Assembly (NCBI RefSeq): GCF_029633965.1
Contig: NZ_CP091277.1
Location: 2,229,940 to 2,293,939 of the forward strand
DNA from: Methanogenium sp. S4BF
GTDB taxonomy: Archaea; Halobacteriota; Methanomicrobia; Methanomicrobiales; Methanomicrobiaceae
Direction: 5' to 3'
Length of the DNA: 64,000 nt
Below the pieces are notes generated by a model. The model saw only the letters and a list, made by a program, of their open reading frames with translations, made no database searches and was not told the DNA's origin. The position numbers and the translations under genes were made by a program. Shown here one piece after another: positions 9,679-18,661 of this stretch; the first letter of the stretch is position 1, and each line of letters begins with the position of its first letter.

Positions 9679-10731
9679 ATGTTCTGTCCGAACTGCGGTG
9701 CAAATGTCCCGGGTGGGTTTGATATCTGTCCGGAATGTGGTACTGATATCTCAGCGAGACGAAGCCACGGGGGTGGGGGGAATGAGCCGTTCATCGTGGC
9801 AGAGGATGAAGGTGAAATGCACGCACCAGCCGGTCCGTCCCTATCGGTGTCGGGGGATGCAGAGAATACGAATCGGGATGCGATCATTGAGGCAGAAGAA
9901 GATGAAATACCGGAATTTGATGAACTGCCAGTGGAAGATAACCTGCAAAAGAAAGTGATGGACCGTTTTCCCACCCTGTCTTCCACTGATTCGGCAGGCA
10001 GGAATATCTCGGAGGGTGTCTCAGGGTCTGACAGAAGGACGGGGAGTCCGGGAGGGGATGGAGGTGGTGATGCTGGCCTTTCTCCGGATGCTAAATATTC
10101 TGAAAATGGCAGGGGACAGGCTCCACGGTACAGTACATCCTCAGATAGTGATATTCCTCTCTCAGGACCGTCAACGGATCTGCCGGGTACCAAAACATCT
10201 GATGGCGCAGGACAGAAACCCCGTTCTGCTGAATCCTATCCCTGGGCAGAAAAACCTTCAAAGTCTCGGAAACGTCCTTTAGTTGCCGGGCTGGCTGTGA
10301 TTATTCTCGTGGTGCTGGCCCTTTCCCTCCTTGTATACGGCCTGCCGGGACAGGGGTCCGCAAACGGAGGGCTGCCGGTTCCGACACCCCTGCCGACTCC
10401 CCTTTCAGACGAAACTCCTGTGCCTGTTACTGAGACTGCGCCCCCATGGACTCCTTCAGACAATCTGGTTCTCTCGGTATCTGCATATGGTGGGGGGTAT
10501 AAGGTTGAGATCGATGGTGGCATCAAAGCAAATGAGGTGGCAAAGATTGCGTTGACCGTTGAAGACAGTGGTGGTCTTCATACCATGGAATGGGTCTATC
10601 CTTCACGCCGGGAATCATTCTTCATGGCAAGAGATGCGTATAATGGCACGGCGTCAGCAACCGAACATGTAACTGCCACTGCGACGTTTACCGATGGAAA
10701 AAAAGAGGTGGTATTCTCCGGTGATCTCTGA
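9679..10731 (+). CDS. Zinc-ribbon membrane-anchored protein with acidic linker
   Basis: This 350-residue protein of unknown function starts with a zinc ribbon (MFCPNCGANVP, then CPECG). About 150 low-complexity, acidic and Ser/Pro/Gly-rich residues follow, then one transmembrane segment (LAVIILVVLALSLLVYGL, about residue 208), a Pro/Thr-rich stretch and a C-terminal beta-rich domain of about 95 residues outside the membrane. The ATG at 9679 has GGAG 6 bases upstream and begins directly with the ribbon; the frame is open for 59 codons before it but without any recognisable sequence. The topology resembles archaeal proteins with a cytoplasmic ribbon and an exported sensor-like domain. Its neighbours give no clue to its job. 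Confidence 0.8.
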   Translation: MFCPNCGANVPGGFDICPECGTDISARRSHGGGGNEPFIVAEDEGEMHAPAGPSLSVSGDAENTNRDAIIEAEEDEIPEFDELPVEDNLQKKVMDRFPTLSSTDSAGRNISEGVSGSDRRTGSPGGDGGGDAGLSPDAKYSENGRGQAPRYSTSSDSDIPLSGPSTDLPGTKTSDGAGQKPRSAESYPWAEKPSKSRKRPLVAGLAVIILVVLALSLLVYGLPGQGSANGGLPVPTPLPTPLSDETPVPVTETAPPWTPSDNLVLSVSAYGGGYKVEIDGGIKANEVAKIALTVEDSGGLHTMEWVYPSRRESFFMARDAYNGTASATEHVTATATFTDGKKEVVFSGDL

Positions 10732-10750
10732 GGAGTAACCAGGATAAAAT

Positions 10751-11233
10751 TTATTTCCAGATTTCAACCGGGTCCATCTGGGCATTGATGACCATTTCAA
10801 AGGATAATTTGTCCAGCCATCCTGCACGTCTGAACATATCCATAAAGCAGATGCCCACTACCCTTGCATCGTATCCTGCAATCGTCTCCTGCACCATTTC
10901 AGCTGTTACCGGTTCATTCGGCATCGCAAGGCCTCCCATGATCACAACGACCTTTGGATCAAAGGACTCCGGTGCGTGGGAGGTAACCTGCATGCCTACA
11001 TGAGGAACCGGTTTGAGAACTTTTGCTGACGACTCGTCCAGTCTGGGCACAAAGACATACTCAAATGGGAGGTCACGGATGGCATAGGTGAGAAGTTCAA
11101 CAAATGGTGTGCATGTTCCGGGGCAGCCGTAAAACACTACCTGGTCTGTGTCCATAATACCGGATTCTACCATATATTTCTTAAATGGACGAAGGATTCC
11201 TGCAATTCCTGATCCTGATTCCTGTAATTCCAT
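10751..11233 (-). CDS. DUF2124 family protein
   Basis: This 160-residue soluble protein belongs, by memory of the family, to DUF2124, found almost only in methanogens and of unknown function. Conserved parts are GIAGILRPFK near the N-terminus, VFYGCPGTCTPFVELL, a VVVIMGGLAMP strand-loop and VGICFMDMFRRAGW. The start MELQESGSG at 11233 has an AGAGG SD 6 bases upstream. In-frame ATGs further upstream (11275 and beyond) lack one and would run into the divergent archaellin-like gene. It is convergent with the zinc-ribbon gene, with only 20 bases between stops. Confidence 0.8.
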   Translation of the reverse strand: MELQESGSGIAGILRPFKKYMVESGIMDTDQVVFYGCPGTCTPFVELLTYAIRDLPFEYVFVPRLDESSAKVLKPVPHVGMQVTSHAPESFDPKVVVIMGGLAMPNEPVTAEMVQETIAGYDARVVGICFMDMFRRAGWLDKLSFEMVINAQMDPVEIWK

Positions 11234-11357
11234 GCTTTCCTCTTGCGTGCGGACGAGAAAAACCTTGCTTCTCATTTCAGGGTGGCGGTTATGCAATATG
11301 CTATACGGAGGCAATACCCACTCTCTGGTAGATACGGGTGAGAGAGGGATTCTGCTG

Positions 11358-11972
11358 GTGAAAGGCGAAAAACAGGCAGGGATGCAGGGGGGCAGGGATA
11401 ATGATGCCGGGCTTACCGGGCTTGAGGGTGCCATAATCCTGATTGCGTTTGTAATGGTGGCCTCAGCCTTTTCCTTCACGATACTGGGTACCGGATTTTT
11501 TGCAACGGATAGGGCGAAGGAAGTCGTCTATACCGGCGTAGACCAGTCAGCTTCATCGCTCATGCTCATTGGTGATGTATATGGCTACCGTGCATCCGGC
11601 CGTGATGGTGTGGACATGCTGCGGTTCACGGTCAAGACGTCTGCCGGAGGAGGGAGGGCCGTAGATCTCAGCGGCAGTACGGTGACCTATGTGACATCTG
11701 ATCGCATTCTTTCCCTCCAGCCAAACAGCACGCTGATCTCAGGCATGCCGCCTCTGCCTGGCAGATGGACGATATATGATGTATCTCCCTTTGGGGATGG
11801 ATCAATCATTCAGTTTAATGAACAGGTGACGATCATGATCCGTGTGCCTGAATCGGATGCAGCATCCCCCGGAGAACGAATCAGTGTCACCTTGATTCCC
11901 CCTTCCGGTACAGCCGTCACCGTCATCCGAACAGTCCCCGGAAAGGTGAGCGACGTTACCATTCTCGTATAA
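11358..11972 (+). CDS. Archaellin (archaeal flagellin)-like protein
   Basis: The 204-residue protein has a class III (prepilin-type) signal: a short charged leader, then GLTGLEGAIILIAFVMVASA with the expected peptidase cut after TG. An archaellin-like body follows, with YTGVDQ-type helix, beta segments and a C-terminal ERISVTLIPPSG then RTVPGKVSDV, as in Methanomicrobiales FlaB. The GTG start at 11358 follows a GAGAGGG sequence; the ATG at 11382 is an alternative. No fla accessory genes are in the window, so this is an orphan filament or pilin-like subunit. Confidence 0.8.
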   Translation: MKGEKQAGMQGGRDNDAGLTGLEGAIILIAFVMVASAFSFTILGTGFFATDRAKEVVYTGVDQSASSLMLIGDVYGYRASGRDGVDMLRFTVKTSAGGGRAVDLSGSTVTYVTSDRILSLQPNSTLISGMPPLPGRWTIYDVSPFGDGSIIQFNEQVTIMIRVPESDAASPGERISVTLIPPSGTAVTVIRTVPGKVSDVTILV

Positions 11973-12004
11973 CGCTCAATTTTCCGGACGGTTCTATACT
12001 GTCG

Positions 12005-12202
12005 TTATTCCCATTGTTTTCCGAATATCGGTTCTTCGTCGAACCGGCTGATCCGTTTAGCGTCTGCGGAGTATGTAACATCAACACGGTTTCGGATTGC
12101 TTGTTCAAGATGTTCTGTCGCGCTCCAGACGGCCTCACGTCTGGACCCGGCCCCCCGAACCCGCATCTGGACGCTCAGTGTGATCATCCATCCGTCTTTC
12201 AT
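12005..12202 (-). CDS. Possible small protein, 65 residues, unknown
   Basis: The frame beginning MKDGWMITLSVQMRV has an AGGA SD 7 bases before the ATG at 12202. Its pattern of a beta strand followed by an amphipathic helix (AVWSATEHLEQAIRNRVDV) looks protein-like. I do not recognise a family. It is convergent with the archaellin-like gene. Evidence is only composition, SD and predicted secondary structure. Confidence 0.45.
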   Translation of the reverse strand: MKDGWMITLSVQMRVRGAGSRREAVWSATEHLEQAIRNRVDVTYSADAKRISRFDEEPIFGKQWE

Positions 12203-12774
12203 ATGTCTGTCCTGCTTGTAGCATCCAATAGCCGGTTCGGGCAATAAAGATATGGCAGGTCAGACCTGAATTTTTCGTCTTTCCGCTGACTAAATCCTTT
12301 TCACTATGAAAAAATGCCTGATTTTTTGTATTCAGTCATATTGGGACTGAAATAGGCCTTCTGTTTGTTATTTTTCGAAAATATCCGTGATGAATATCAA
12401 AAAATCAGGGGATATGACTACAGAAGAGAACAAGGCATACCGGTATGTCTGGCAGAGGTTTGTCCATCCTTTCTCTATGCTGAAATGGTGGATGTCGAAG
12501 AGACGGAAGGGACATTGTTGGCAGGAAAATCCGGTTCGCCTTTCCTGCAATGCAGGTACGGACGTGTTCATACGGACATCCGTGTCTGTGTAATTACTAC
12601 AGAGTGCAGGGATATACGCTGGTTGCCATGTTGAATCATCACTTCGTAAAAATTCGTTCCGGCCCATCTGGCGTACATTATTTTTCTCAGATAATGGTCC
12701 CGCTCATCCTGATTCCGGACATTTACTCCGATAGCGTTTTACCCGTCTGCGCACCCGAATCACGGTTACGGTTG
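12203..12774. other. Gap of about 570 bases without a convincing gene
   Basis: Short frames exist on both strands, the best being 12387-12593 (+) with a stretch KAYRYVWQRFVHPFSMLKWW, but none has a good start signal or a recognisable family. The region may hold gene debris. Its right end contains the AI-2E gene promoter. Confidence 0.4.
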
Positions 12775-12785
12775 CTTTATATCGG
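12775..12785 (+). promoter_or_regulatory. TATA box of a probably leaderless transcript
   Basis: CTTTATATCGG is centred 27 bases before the ATG at 12807, and no SD precedes that ATG. This geometry fits leaderless transcription. Confidence 0.6.
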
Positions 12786-12806
12786 AGTATATGGTATAGT
12801 TCCGCG

Positions 12807-13841
12807 ATGTATCCCCACGGAAAGAAACGAGACTGGTTTATCATTGGCATATCGTTGTTTCTGGTTCTCCTGATCACGATGATGTTTCGCGAGCTTATAA
12901 ATCCGGTTCTCATTGCAGGAGCACTTGCAGCGGTTCTCATACCTTTTCATAACGGTTTGAAGAAACACATCCGCCCGTCCCTTTCATCCATTCTCATCAC
13001 AACTGCTGTGGTGATATTTATTGTTGTCATGCTGATGGTCTCTTTCGTTGTCATCGTTGCAAACGGTGAGTATATTCAGGAAGTCGTTAACAGTATCTTT
13101 GCCTGGCTTTCTTTAGGGGGAGGAATTTTTGGCATGGATCTCAATCCGGTTGTCTTTGACATTCAGTCCATTGTCAATGGCATCATTGCAGCAGTGACAG
13201 GTTCAATCGGTGAAATACTCGGTGCAACTGCCTATTACTCGATTATTTTCATGATTCTGTTCCTCACCCTGTATCTTTTTATTCTGTACGGGGAACAGAT
13301 GTTTTATGAAATATGGGCTCTCGTGCCAACGGAATCAAAGCCGAAACTTTCCATTCTCAATGTGCTGGTATCAGATTCACTTTACTCCCTCATTATCGTC
13401 CATGTGGGAATTGCCCTGATCGTCTTTGTTGTTGCCCTGCCCTTCTTTACGATCCTCGGGTATGGGCATGTGCTCTTCTGGTCAATAATCTGTGCGATAT
13501 TTGCATTAATCCCTGTATTCGGGCCGGTAATTATCATTGCATTTCTTGCCGTCTATGCCATCTCTCTGGGGGATTATTTCGGACTGGCGCTGATACTGCT
13601 GATTGGATGGCCTCTTCTGTGTGCCATTCCTGACTGGTATCTGCGTCCTGTCCTGATGGGAAAACGTTCCAAGCTCAATGCTGTCCTGATATTCATTGCC
13701 CTTTTTGGTGGCATTGCTGTCATGGGAGTGCTGGGTTTTCTCTACGGGCCGCTTGCGCTTGCCATTCTGACCGGTGTCTACCGTATATATACGACGGAGT
13801 TTGGAGGGGGTCACAGTCCGGTTCAGGATAAATTGTCCTGA
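12807..13841 (+). CDS. AI-2E family (PerM/UPF0118) membrane transport protein
   Basis: This 344-residue integral membrane protein has about eight hydrophobic segments: a pair at the N-terminus (GISLFLVLLITMM, then NPVLIAGALAAVLIPF), a third at about 65-85, a soluble stretch around 90-135, and a C-terminal block with the family signatures PVFGPVIIIAF and DWYLRPVLMGKRSKLNAVL. Members export small solutes or ions; the autoinducer-2 role applies only to some bacterial members, so the substrate here is open. The gene has its own TATA and is followed by a separate kinase gene. Confidence 0.9.
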   Translation: MYPHGKKRDWFIIGISLFLVLLITMMFRELINPVLIAGALAAVLIPFHNGLKKHIRPSLSSILITTAVVIFIVVMLMVSFVVIVANGEYIQEVVNSIFAWLSLGGGIFGMDLNPVVFDIQSIVNGIIAAVTGSIGEILGATAYYSIIFMILFLTLYLFILYGEQMFYEIWALVPTESKPKLSILNVLVSDSLYSLIIVHVGIALIVFVVALPFFTILGYGHVLFWSIICAIFALIPVFGPVIIIAFLAVYAISLGDYFGLALILLIGWPLLCAIPDWYLRPVLMGKRSKLNAVLIFIALFGGIAVMGVLGFLYGPLALAILTGVYRIYTTEFGGGHSPVQDKLS

Positions 13842-13870
13842 ACACATCGAATCTGTATGGATGGAAAGGG

Positions 13871-13880
13871 CTATTTATAG
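13871..13880 (+). promoter_or_regulatory. TATA box of the histidine kinase gene
   Basis: CTATTTATAG lies about 33 bases before ATG 13909 and downstream of the earlier in-frame ATG 13861. This supports the 13909 start. Confidence 0.55.
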
Positions 13881-13908
13881 TGGCCCCTATTTTTTTCATC
13901 AGGAATAT

Positions 13909-15348
13909 ATGATTGATGCATTTCTCCCTCTTCTCCCTGATGCCCTTCCGGAAGCAGTGGTTCTGGTGGACCGTGATCTGAACCTGCTCTATGGCAATGC
14001 CGAAGCGCTCAGGCAGGCAGGGTGCACGAAAGGAGAATTTTGCAAAAAGCGTTGTTATTACGTCTGGGGGGAGGGGGGGCCATGCATCGTCTGTCCGGTG
14101 CGAACGGCGTTTGATACCGAAAAACCGGTGAAAGAGGAGATCACGGTGCCGTCCGGCAGGGTCCACCGAATACATGCGGTGCCGATTCAGGAGGCAGACG
14201 GGTCAGTGCCATATGTCCTTATGACCTGTTTTGAAATATCTGATCCAAACAGTGCCATCCGTCTCAACACAGAGGCGCAGGAACGTCTTTCTCTTGCACT
14301 TTCAGCCGGCAGAATCGGAACATTTGAGGCAGATATAACCGGCCGGAAAATCATAGTGGATGACCGGTTTGCCCGCATCATCGGCACGACCCCGGAGGCC
14401 CTCGGTACAGACCCGCGTATGGTATTTGATTGTCGGGTATATCCCCGTGACCGCAAGCGGATGGGTGAGATACTTGCCGGTATCGTGTCCGGTGAACAGG
14501 AGCACACCCGAACGGAATGCCGTTTCTGGCATGAGGACAAACGGTGGATATGGGTCCGGTTTCTGATGCAGGTCACCAAACGGGATGAAAACGGCCACCC
14601 CATGCACCTTGCAGGGGTGATGCATGATATATCTGATATCTGCCGGGCCAAACAGTCCATGAAGAAAGCCGTGCAGAAGACCAATCTCCTCTCCTCTATT
14701 GCCCGGCATGATCTCATGAACCAGATGCGGGTGATCAAACTCACCCGTGCACGGCTGCAGGAGGAGCACCCCGAAATCGCAGCTGAAATTCAGGCATACC
14801 AGAAAACATGCACCCGCGCAACAGAGATCATCGAGTCACTTGTGGCATTCACGGCGGCGTACCGGGATATGGGGGTACATGAACCCCGGTGGCATCCACT
14901 CGAGGACCTGATATCACGGGTCTATGCAGAGAACGAACAGTTTCATTCGTTCAGTCTTGAAATCAAACGTCCTCTTCCCCGGATCTATTCAGACCGACTC
15001 ATTGAGCGGGTTTTTTTCAGTCTTTTTGAGAATATCATCATCCACAGCGGGGGAGCTGATCGGGTCACGATCTCGTTTCAGGACAACGGGGATGAAGGGT
15101 CTCTTTTTATTGCTGACAACGGAAAAGGCATCCCCTCCGCGATGAAAAAAAAGATATTTGAACGTGGCATCGGGGAAGACACCGGGTACGGACTCTTTCT
15201 GGGCCGTGAGATTCTTGAAGTGGCCGGTGTGATGATTGAGGAATGCGGGACGGAAGGGGAGGGGGCCGTTTTCCGCTGCTTCGGCCCTCCTGATACCTAC
15301 CGTTCTTTACCGAAACCTAATCATGCCAGCGTGAATCGCCTGCTGTAG
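13909..15348 (+). CDS. PAS-domain sensor histidine kinase, soluble
   Basis: The 479-residue kinase has an N-terminal PAS-like domain (about 1-105) with several cysteines, including CKKRCYYVW and CIVCPVR, that could bind a metal, haem or cluster. A second PAS/PAC domain (about 125-255) follows, then the H-box SSIARHDLMNQMRVI near residue 265 and an HATPase_c domain with the N box (LFENIIIHSGG) and G boxes (DNGKGIP, GYGLFLG). No membrane segment is seen, so it senses a cytoplasmic signal. ATG 13909 has AGGA 4 bases upstream and a TATA box at the right distance. The conserved cysteines suggest redox or metal sensing (inference). Confidence 0.88.
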   Translation: MIDAFLPLLPDALPEAVVLVDRDLNLLYGNAEALRQAGCTKGEFCKKRCYYVWGEGGPCIVCPVRTAFDTEKPVKEEITVPSGRVHRIHAVPIQEADGSVPYVLMTCFEISDPNSAIRLNTEAQERLSLALSAGRIGTFEADITGRKIIVDDRFARIIGTTPEALGTDPRMVFDCRVYPRDRKRMGEILAGIVSGEQEHTRTECRFWHEDKRWIWVRFLMQVTKRDENGHPMHLAGVMHDISDICRAKQSMKKAVQKTNLLSSIARHDLMNQMRVIKLTRARLQEEHPEIAAEIQAYQKTCTRATEIIESLVAFTAAYRDMGVHEPRWHPLEDLISRVYAENEQFHSFSLEIKRPLPRIYSDRLIERVFFSLFENIIIHSGGADRVTISFQDNGDEGSLFIADNGKGIPSAMKKKIFERGIGEDTGYGLFLGREILEVAGVMIEECGTEGEGAVFRCFGPPDTYRSLPKPNHASVNRLL

Positions 15349-15709
15349 TGATGTCTTTTTTCCAGATTGGGACGTATTTTTTTATTTCTTCGATGATGTA
15401 CCGGCATCCGGCAAATCCCTCTTCGCGGTGCCCTGCGCCTGCGATGATAACGAGGATGGTCTCCCCTGTCGGTAAGATGCCGTCCCGGTGAATGATATCA
15501 ACTGAGAAAAGCCCATATTTTTCCGTCGCTTCTGCTGCGATTGTGGTGAGATCAGCGAGTGCTATTGTTCTGTCAGCCTCAAATTCAATTGCTTCAATGC
15601 CGTCGTCACGTACGGTGCCGACAAAGACTACCTGTGCACCCATTCTGCTGTCACGTGACTGCTGTATGAGCGCTCCTATGTCAATATCTTCTTTCTGTAT
15701 GGAAATCAT
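15317..15709 (-). CDS. moaE: Molybdopterin synthase catalytic subunit
   Basis: This 130-residue MoaE transfers sulfur from the MoaD thiocarboxylate to precursor Z to form molybdopterin, needed for tungsten/molybdenum enzymes such as formylmethanofuran dehydrogenase. Family blocks are GAQVVFVGTVRD, a short acidic loop, HRDGILPTGETI and KKYVPIWKKD with the catalytic lysines. The start MISIQKED has AGGAGG 9 bases upstream. It lies 5 bases after the moaD stop; its 3' end overlaps the convergent kinase gene by 32 bases. Confidence 0.93.
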   Translation of the reverse strand: MISIQKEDIDIGALIQQSRDSRMGAQVVFVGTVRDDGIEAIEFEADRTIALADLTTIAAEATEKYGLFSVDIIHRDGILPTGETILVIIAGAGHREEGFAGCRYIIEEIKKYVPIWKKDITTAGDSRWHD

Positions 15710-15714
15710 GGAAT

Positions 15715-15990
15715 TCATCCTCCTGAAACCGGTGGATAGACCACCAGTGCATCGCCATCTGCAAGAGCCGTCTCTTCTGCCTCTTTGACAGAGAGCCGTC
15801 TGCCGTTTAGGATAACGGTAATATGCGGATGGAGTGTGCTGTCTCCTGCAAAGAGGGTTTCCCTGCACCCTTTCGATTCACAAAGGGCAGACAGGATGGT
15901 TTTGGCTGTGGCATCATCTGTTGTTTCAATTGTTTGCTCTTCCCCGAAAATCTCACGGAAGCGGGCAAAACTGCGTATCGTAATTTTCAT
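15715..15990 (-). CDS. moaD: MoaD-type sulfur carrier, molybdopterin synthase small subunit
   Basis: This 91-residue ubiquitin-fold protein ends in VSGG; the terminal Gly-Gly is adenylated and thiocarboxylated. It has the MoaD/ThiS pattern: KITIRSFARFREIFG at the N-terminus, HITVILNGRRL in the middle and DGDALVVYPPVSGG at the end. It is directly upstream of moaE in a two-gene operon. Confidence 0.93.
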   Translation of the reverse strand: MKITIRSFARFREIFGEEQTIETTDDATAKTILSALCESKGCRETLFAGDSTLHPHITVILNGRRLSVKEAEETALADGDALVVYPPVSGG

Positions 15991-16114
15991 CGTATTCTCC
16001 TGTGTGTGACTGTTTTTCAGTTAGCAGCACTGTCTGATCCGTACTTCTTCTCTTTAGAACCATTTCTGATTCGTATTTTGACTGCCCGCGGAATCGGGTG
16101 GACGTTTTTTTTAT

Positions 16115-16462
16115 TTATATAAAGCAGTCCTCACTGCTGCGATAGGCATTCAGCATTTCACGCCGGGCAGTCTTGCCGAGATGCTCTGTCACCTGTTCCA
16201 GGAAGACCGCAAAGTAATCGGGAGAAAGGCAGCAGAGGCTCTCTTCACCACTGATAATAAGTGCGGCAAGATGTTCGAGCTCATCTGGTGTCAGGCGCGA
16301 GAGCCGTTGCCTGAAATCATCTGCATCCGTCGCATAATGATTTGCAACAGGCGGAAGAACAGAGCGATACGTTACTCCTGACTCTGAACAGAGCAGATCG
16401 CCGCATTCGGGTGCACATTTCTTCAGAATCTCCTGATCTCTCTGTGATAGTTCGCGTGCCAT
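16115..16462 (-). CDS. Uncharacterised 115-residue helical protein with cysteine-rich N-terminus
   Basis: The start MARELSQRDQEILKKC has a strong AGGAGG 7 bases before ATG 16462. Near the N-terminus is a cysteine group (CAPECGDLLCSESG) and later LCCLSPDYF; the rest is predicted helical. I do not recognise a characterised family. The gene follows the GNAT gene by 25 bases on the same strand, so the two are probably cotranscribed. The T-rich sequence downstream (16109-16115 read on the minus strand as A/T runs) overlaps the moaD promoter region. Confidence 0.7.
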   Translation of the reverse strand: MARELSQRDQEILKKCAPECGDLLCSESGVTYRSVLPPVANHYATDADDFRQRLSRLTPDELEHLAALIISGEESLCCLSPDYFAVFLEQVTEHLGKTARREMLNAYRSSEDCFI

Positions 16463-16487
16463 ATGTTGTCCTCCTGCTCCCGCCCTG

Positions 16488-17033
16488 TTATGATTGGTTC
16501 TCCACCGTCTGCGAGAATGCCTCGGGGTAATGCACCACGCCATGTACGTCACGCAGGACATTTGTCTCGAGGGCGAGAACCATGAAGTATCCTTCAGGCA
16601 CCTCCCATGGGGGCTCAATTTCATGGTATTTTGCTGATTCAAACCGGAATCTGCGGTAATATCCCGGTTCGCCAAGCACTACGATGATCTTCACTCCCTT
16701 CTTATACGAGCGGTGAATGCCCTCTTCAATGAGCGCGGTGCCGATTCCCCGGTTCCGGAACTGCGAGAGGACTGCCACCGGAGCAAGAGCCAGGGCGGGC
16801 GTCTCATCGCTGTCTGCTGCACGGATTACCACCGGTGAAAAGAGCACATAGCCGAGGATGGCCCCGTTCTCAACACAGACAAGGGAGAGTTCAGGATCAA
16901 AGGGCCCGGAATTACGTATAGCAGCTACCAGTTCTGCCTCATCTTTCCGGCTGAATGCATCAGTGAGTACTGCAGCAATTCCTGCAGCATCATCCGGTGC
17001 TTCTGATCTGATGGTCCATGCCATGGTAATCAT
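16488..17033 (-). CDS. GNAT family N-acetyltransferase
   Basis: This 181-residue cytoplasmic acetyltransferase resembles the YhbS type. Motif A is VAVLSQFRNRGIGTALIEEG (acetyl-CoA pyrophosphate loop, residues about 87-106). Before it are the GYVLFSP strand and after it VVLGEPGYYRRFRFE, where family members have the cofactor-side tyrosines. Substrate unknown. The start may be MITMAW (17033) or MAWTIR (17024). It is upstream of the 115-residue gene. Confidence 0.88.
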   Translation of the reverse strand: MITMAWTIRSEAPDDAAGIAAVLTDAFSRKDEAELVAAIRNSGPFDPELSLVCVENGAILGYVLFSPVVIRAADSDETPALALAPVAVLSQFRNRGIGTALIEEGIHRSYKKGVKIIVVLGEPGYYRRFRFESAKYHEIEPPWEVPEGYFMVLALETNVLRDVHGVVHYPEAFSQTVENQS

Positions 17034-17177
17034 AGGTTTGGCGCTTCCCGCTAAAAAACCTGCATGTTGTCTCCCGTGGCGGTTGATCGATCAAATACCT
17101 CTGCAAACTGCTTCTGCTTCAGGCAGGGGAGAAATGCATGCCCACAGATGATTATCCTCCGGTGAAAAAAAGAAAGA

Positions 17178-17738
17178 TTATTTCTGGGTCATAAGACCGG
17201 TAATCACAACAACGATACCCCATGCAATCAGGAAGATGCCCAGAACATAGATGACGGTGGCTGTTGCCATCAGCGGGTACATCAACACGTAGAATGCAAG
17301 GATGATCGCGATGACACCTGCTATGACGAGGAGCACCTTGTACCAGATACTGTCTTTCCCGGTAAATGCCTGGAAGATATTGGTAAACCCGGTCAGGAAT
17401 GCCCAGAAGGCAATCAGGTAGGTGATGGTGAACCAGGCACTGAGGAGATTGCTGAATACCATCAGACCAAGGATGATGGCAAGGATACCCAGAATTATGA
17501 GGGCGACCGAGCGTCCTGCGCCGCCTTCATGCGGTTGAATTGCCTGCACAATGGTCATAATGCCCCAGACGACCACTATCGCACCGATGAAGTAGCCTAA
17601 AAAGAGCGTCACATATCCCGGCATGATGACACAGAATATGCCAAATATGAATGCAATAATTCCCAGAAGTACGAACGTCCACCAGGAGGGGGTGAACCCC
17701 ATTGAATCTGCTGTCTCGTTCTCAATAATCTCAGTCAT
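17178..17738 (-). CDS. HdeD/DUF308 family membrane protein
   Basis: The 186-residue protein has six transmembrane segments in three hairpins (about 20-60, 78-118 and 132-182), each with the repeated pattern of GIxxxxxG-rich helices characteristic of DUF308/HdeD. The short N-terminal tail is acidic. GGAG lies 8 bases before the ATG. The bacterial homologue is linked to acid stress; a role here is unknown. The gene is monocistronic. Confidence 0.88.
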   Translation of the reverse strand: MTEIIENETADSMGFTPSWWTFVLLGIIAFIFGIFCVIMPGYVTLFLGYFIGAIVVVWGIMTIVQAIQPHEGGAGRSVALIILGILAIILGLMVFSNLLSAWFTITYLIAFWAFLTGFTNIFQAFTGKDSIWYKVLLVIAGVIAIILAFYVLMYPLMATATVIYVLGIFLIAWGIVVVITGLMTQK

Positions 17739-18094
17739 TGAAATATCTCCAACGCTATGATTTGTGGATCCGGTATATAAACCATCCGAAAAAATGAATG
17801 CTTCTGGACCGGATAGCGATTCCCGGAGCTGAATAAATGGCTATTCGATTCATTCCATCCTGTCACGAAGTGCCTGCCGGGATAATCTGAACGATGTGAG
17901 ACCCGGGTGTGTGTCCTGTAAAGCATAAGGGTGGGGTCCTGGCCGGTATATTACCGTACAGCTATCTGATGTATGGAAAGGAGAGTTCCCGGAGACGCTG
18001 TGATCCGGCGCCACGTTATAAAAAATATTATCATAGCAACTCGTATTACAATAAGTAACTCTTTTATTAAACCGGAATGTACTCATAACTACTA
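17739..18094. other. Intergenic region between divergent genes, with the importer promoter
   Basis: The 356-base gap holds the upstream sequences of the HdeD-like gene and of the ABC importer operon. The distal two thirds show no convincing gene. Confidence 0.5.
18016..18057 (+). promoter_or_regulatory. TATA box and possible operator of the importer operon
   Basis: TTATAAAAAATATTA (18016-18030) is a strong TATA candidate. Just downstream, near the expected transcription start, are GTATTAC (18043-18049) and a partly repeated AACTC. The position would suit a repressor such as a metal-responsive DtxR-type protein. The operator call is inference. Confidence 0.4.
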
Positions 18095-18661
18095 ATGAAA
18101 TTCAGGGGCATCATTTCAGTCATTATTGTTCTTCTGTTTGTCACCTGCTCCGTTCCCGCTGGTGCTGCGGGTGACGCAGAGTCCGGCATTCTGTTCAGTC
18201 TGGAACCGGTTGCCGGTGTGCAGGACGAATTCCTCCTCTCCTGTGCAGGAGCAGATAACGGGCCTGCAGGCATCTTCGCAACCTTTCCCGGTCCGTTTGC
18301 CATCGTCAGCACCACACTTCCGGAGAGCCAGTACCGGGCGAATGGCACCGGTCTTGCCTGTGCCCTTATTGATGAGGATGCCTGCCAGGTGCAGTTTCGG
18401 TGCGCAGATCTTCAGCCGGGTACCCTTCGTATCTCGTGGGAGGAATTCACCGGCGGCCTTTCCGGTGAGGCGATAATCTCGGTATCCGATGCAGGCGGGG
18501 TGTCGGTTCTCACCGGCGGGAATTCCGGCATTGAGGATACCGGGAATCAGCCTTCATCACCGGTGCAGCAGAGCCCCTTTGCCTGCATCGCATTCACCGC
18601 GTTCCTGTCACTTGCCGCTGCCGGTGTATATGCCGGCAGGAACAGGAGGGATGTAATATGA
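18095..18661 (+). CDS. Secreted, membrane-anchored beta protein; possibly cohesin-like
   Basis: This 188-residue protein has a signal peptide (1-24, ending AGA), a beta-rich domain (about 28-140), a Ser/Gln/Pro linker and a C-terminal transmembrane helix (CIAFTAFLSLAAAGVYAG) followed by basic NRRD, so the domain sits outside the cell. The end of the domain (GTLRISWEEFTGGLSGEAII) looks like the last strands of cohesin or related carbohydrate-module folds. That assignment is by eye and weak. It overlaps the binding-protein gene by 4 bases (ATGA), so the two are translationally coupled. No obvious SD precedes the ATG. Confidence 0.75.
   Translation: MKFRGIISVIIVLLFVTCSVPAGAAGDAESGILFSLEPVAGVQDEFLLSCAGADNGPAGIFATFPGPFAIVSTTLPESQYRANGTGLACALIDEDACQVQFRCADLQPGTLRISWEEFTGGLSGEAIISVSDAGGVSVLTGGNSGIEDTGNQPSSPVQQSPFACIAFTAFLSLAAAGVYAGRNRRDVI

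Noticed and set aside
12387-12593. Plus-strand frame with an aromatic-rich stretch (AYRYVWQRFVHPF)
   Set aside because: It has no SD, no recognisable family and ends in random-looking sequence; listed only as possible debris.
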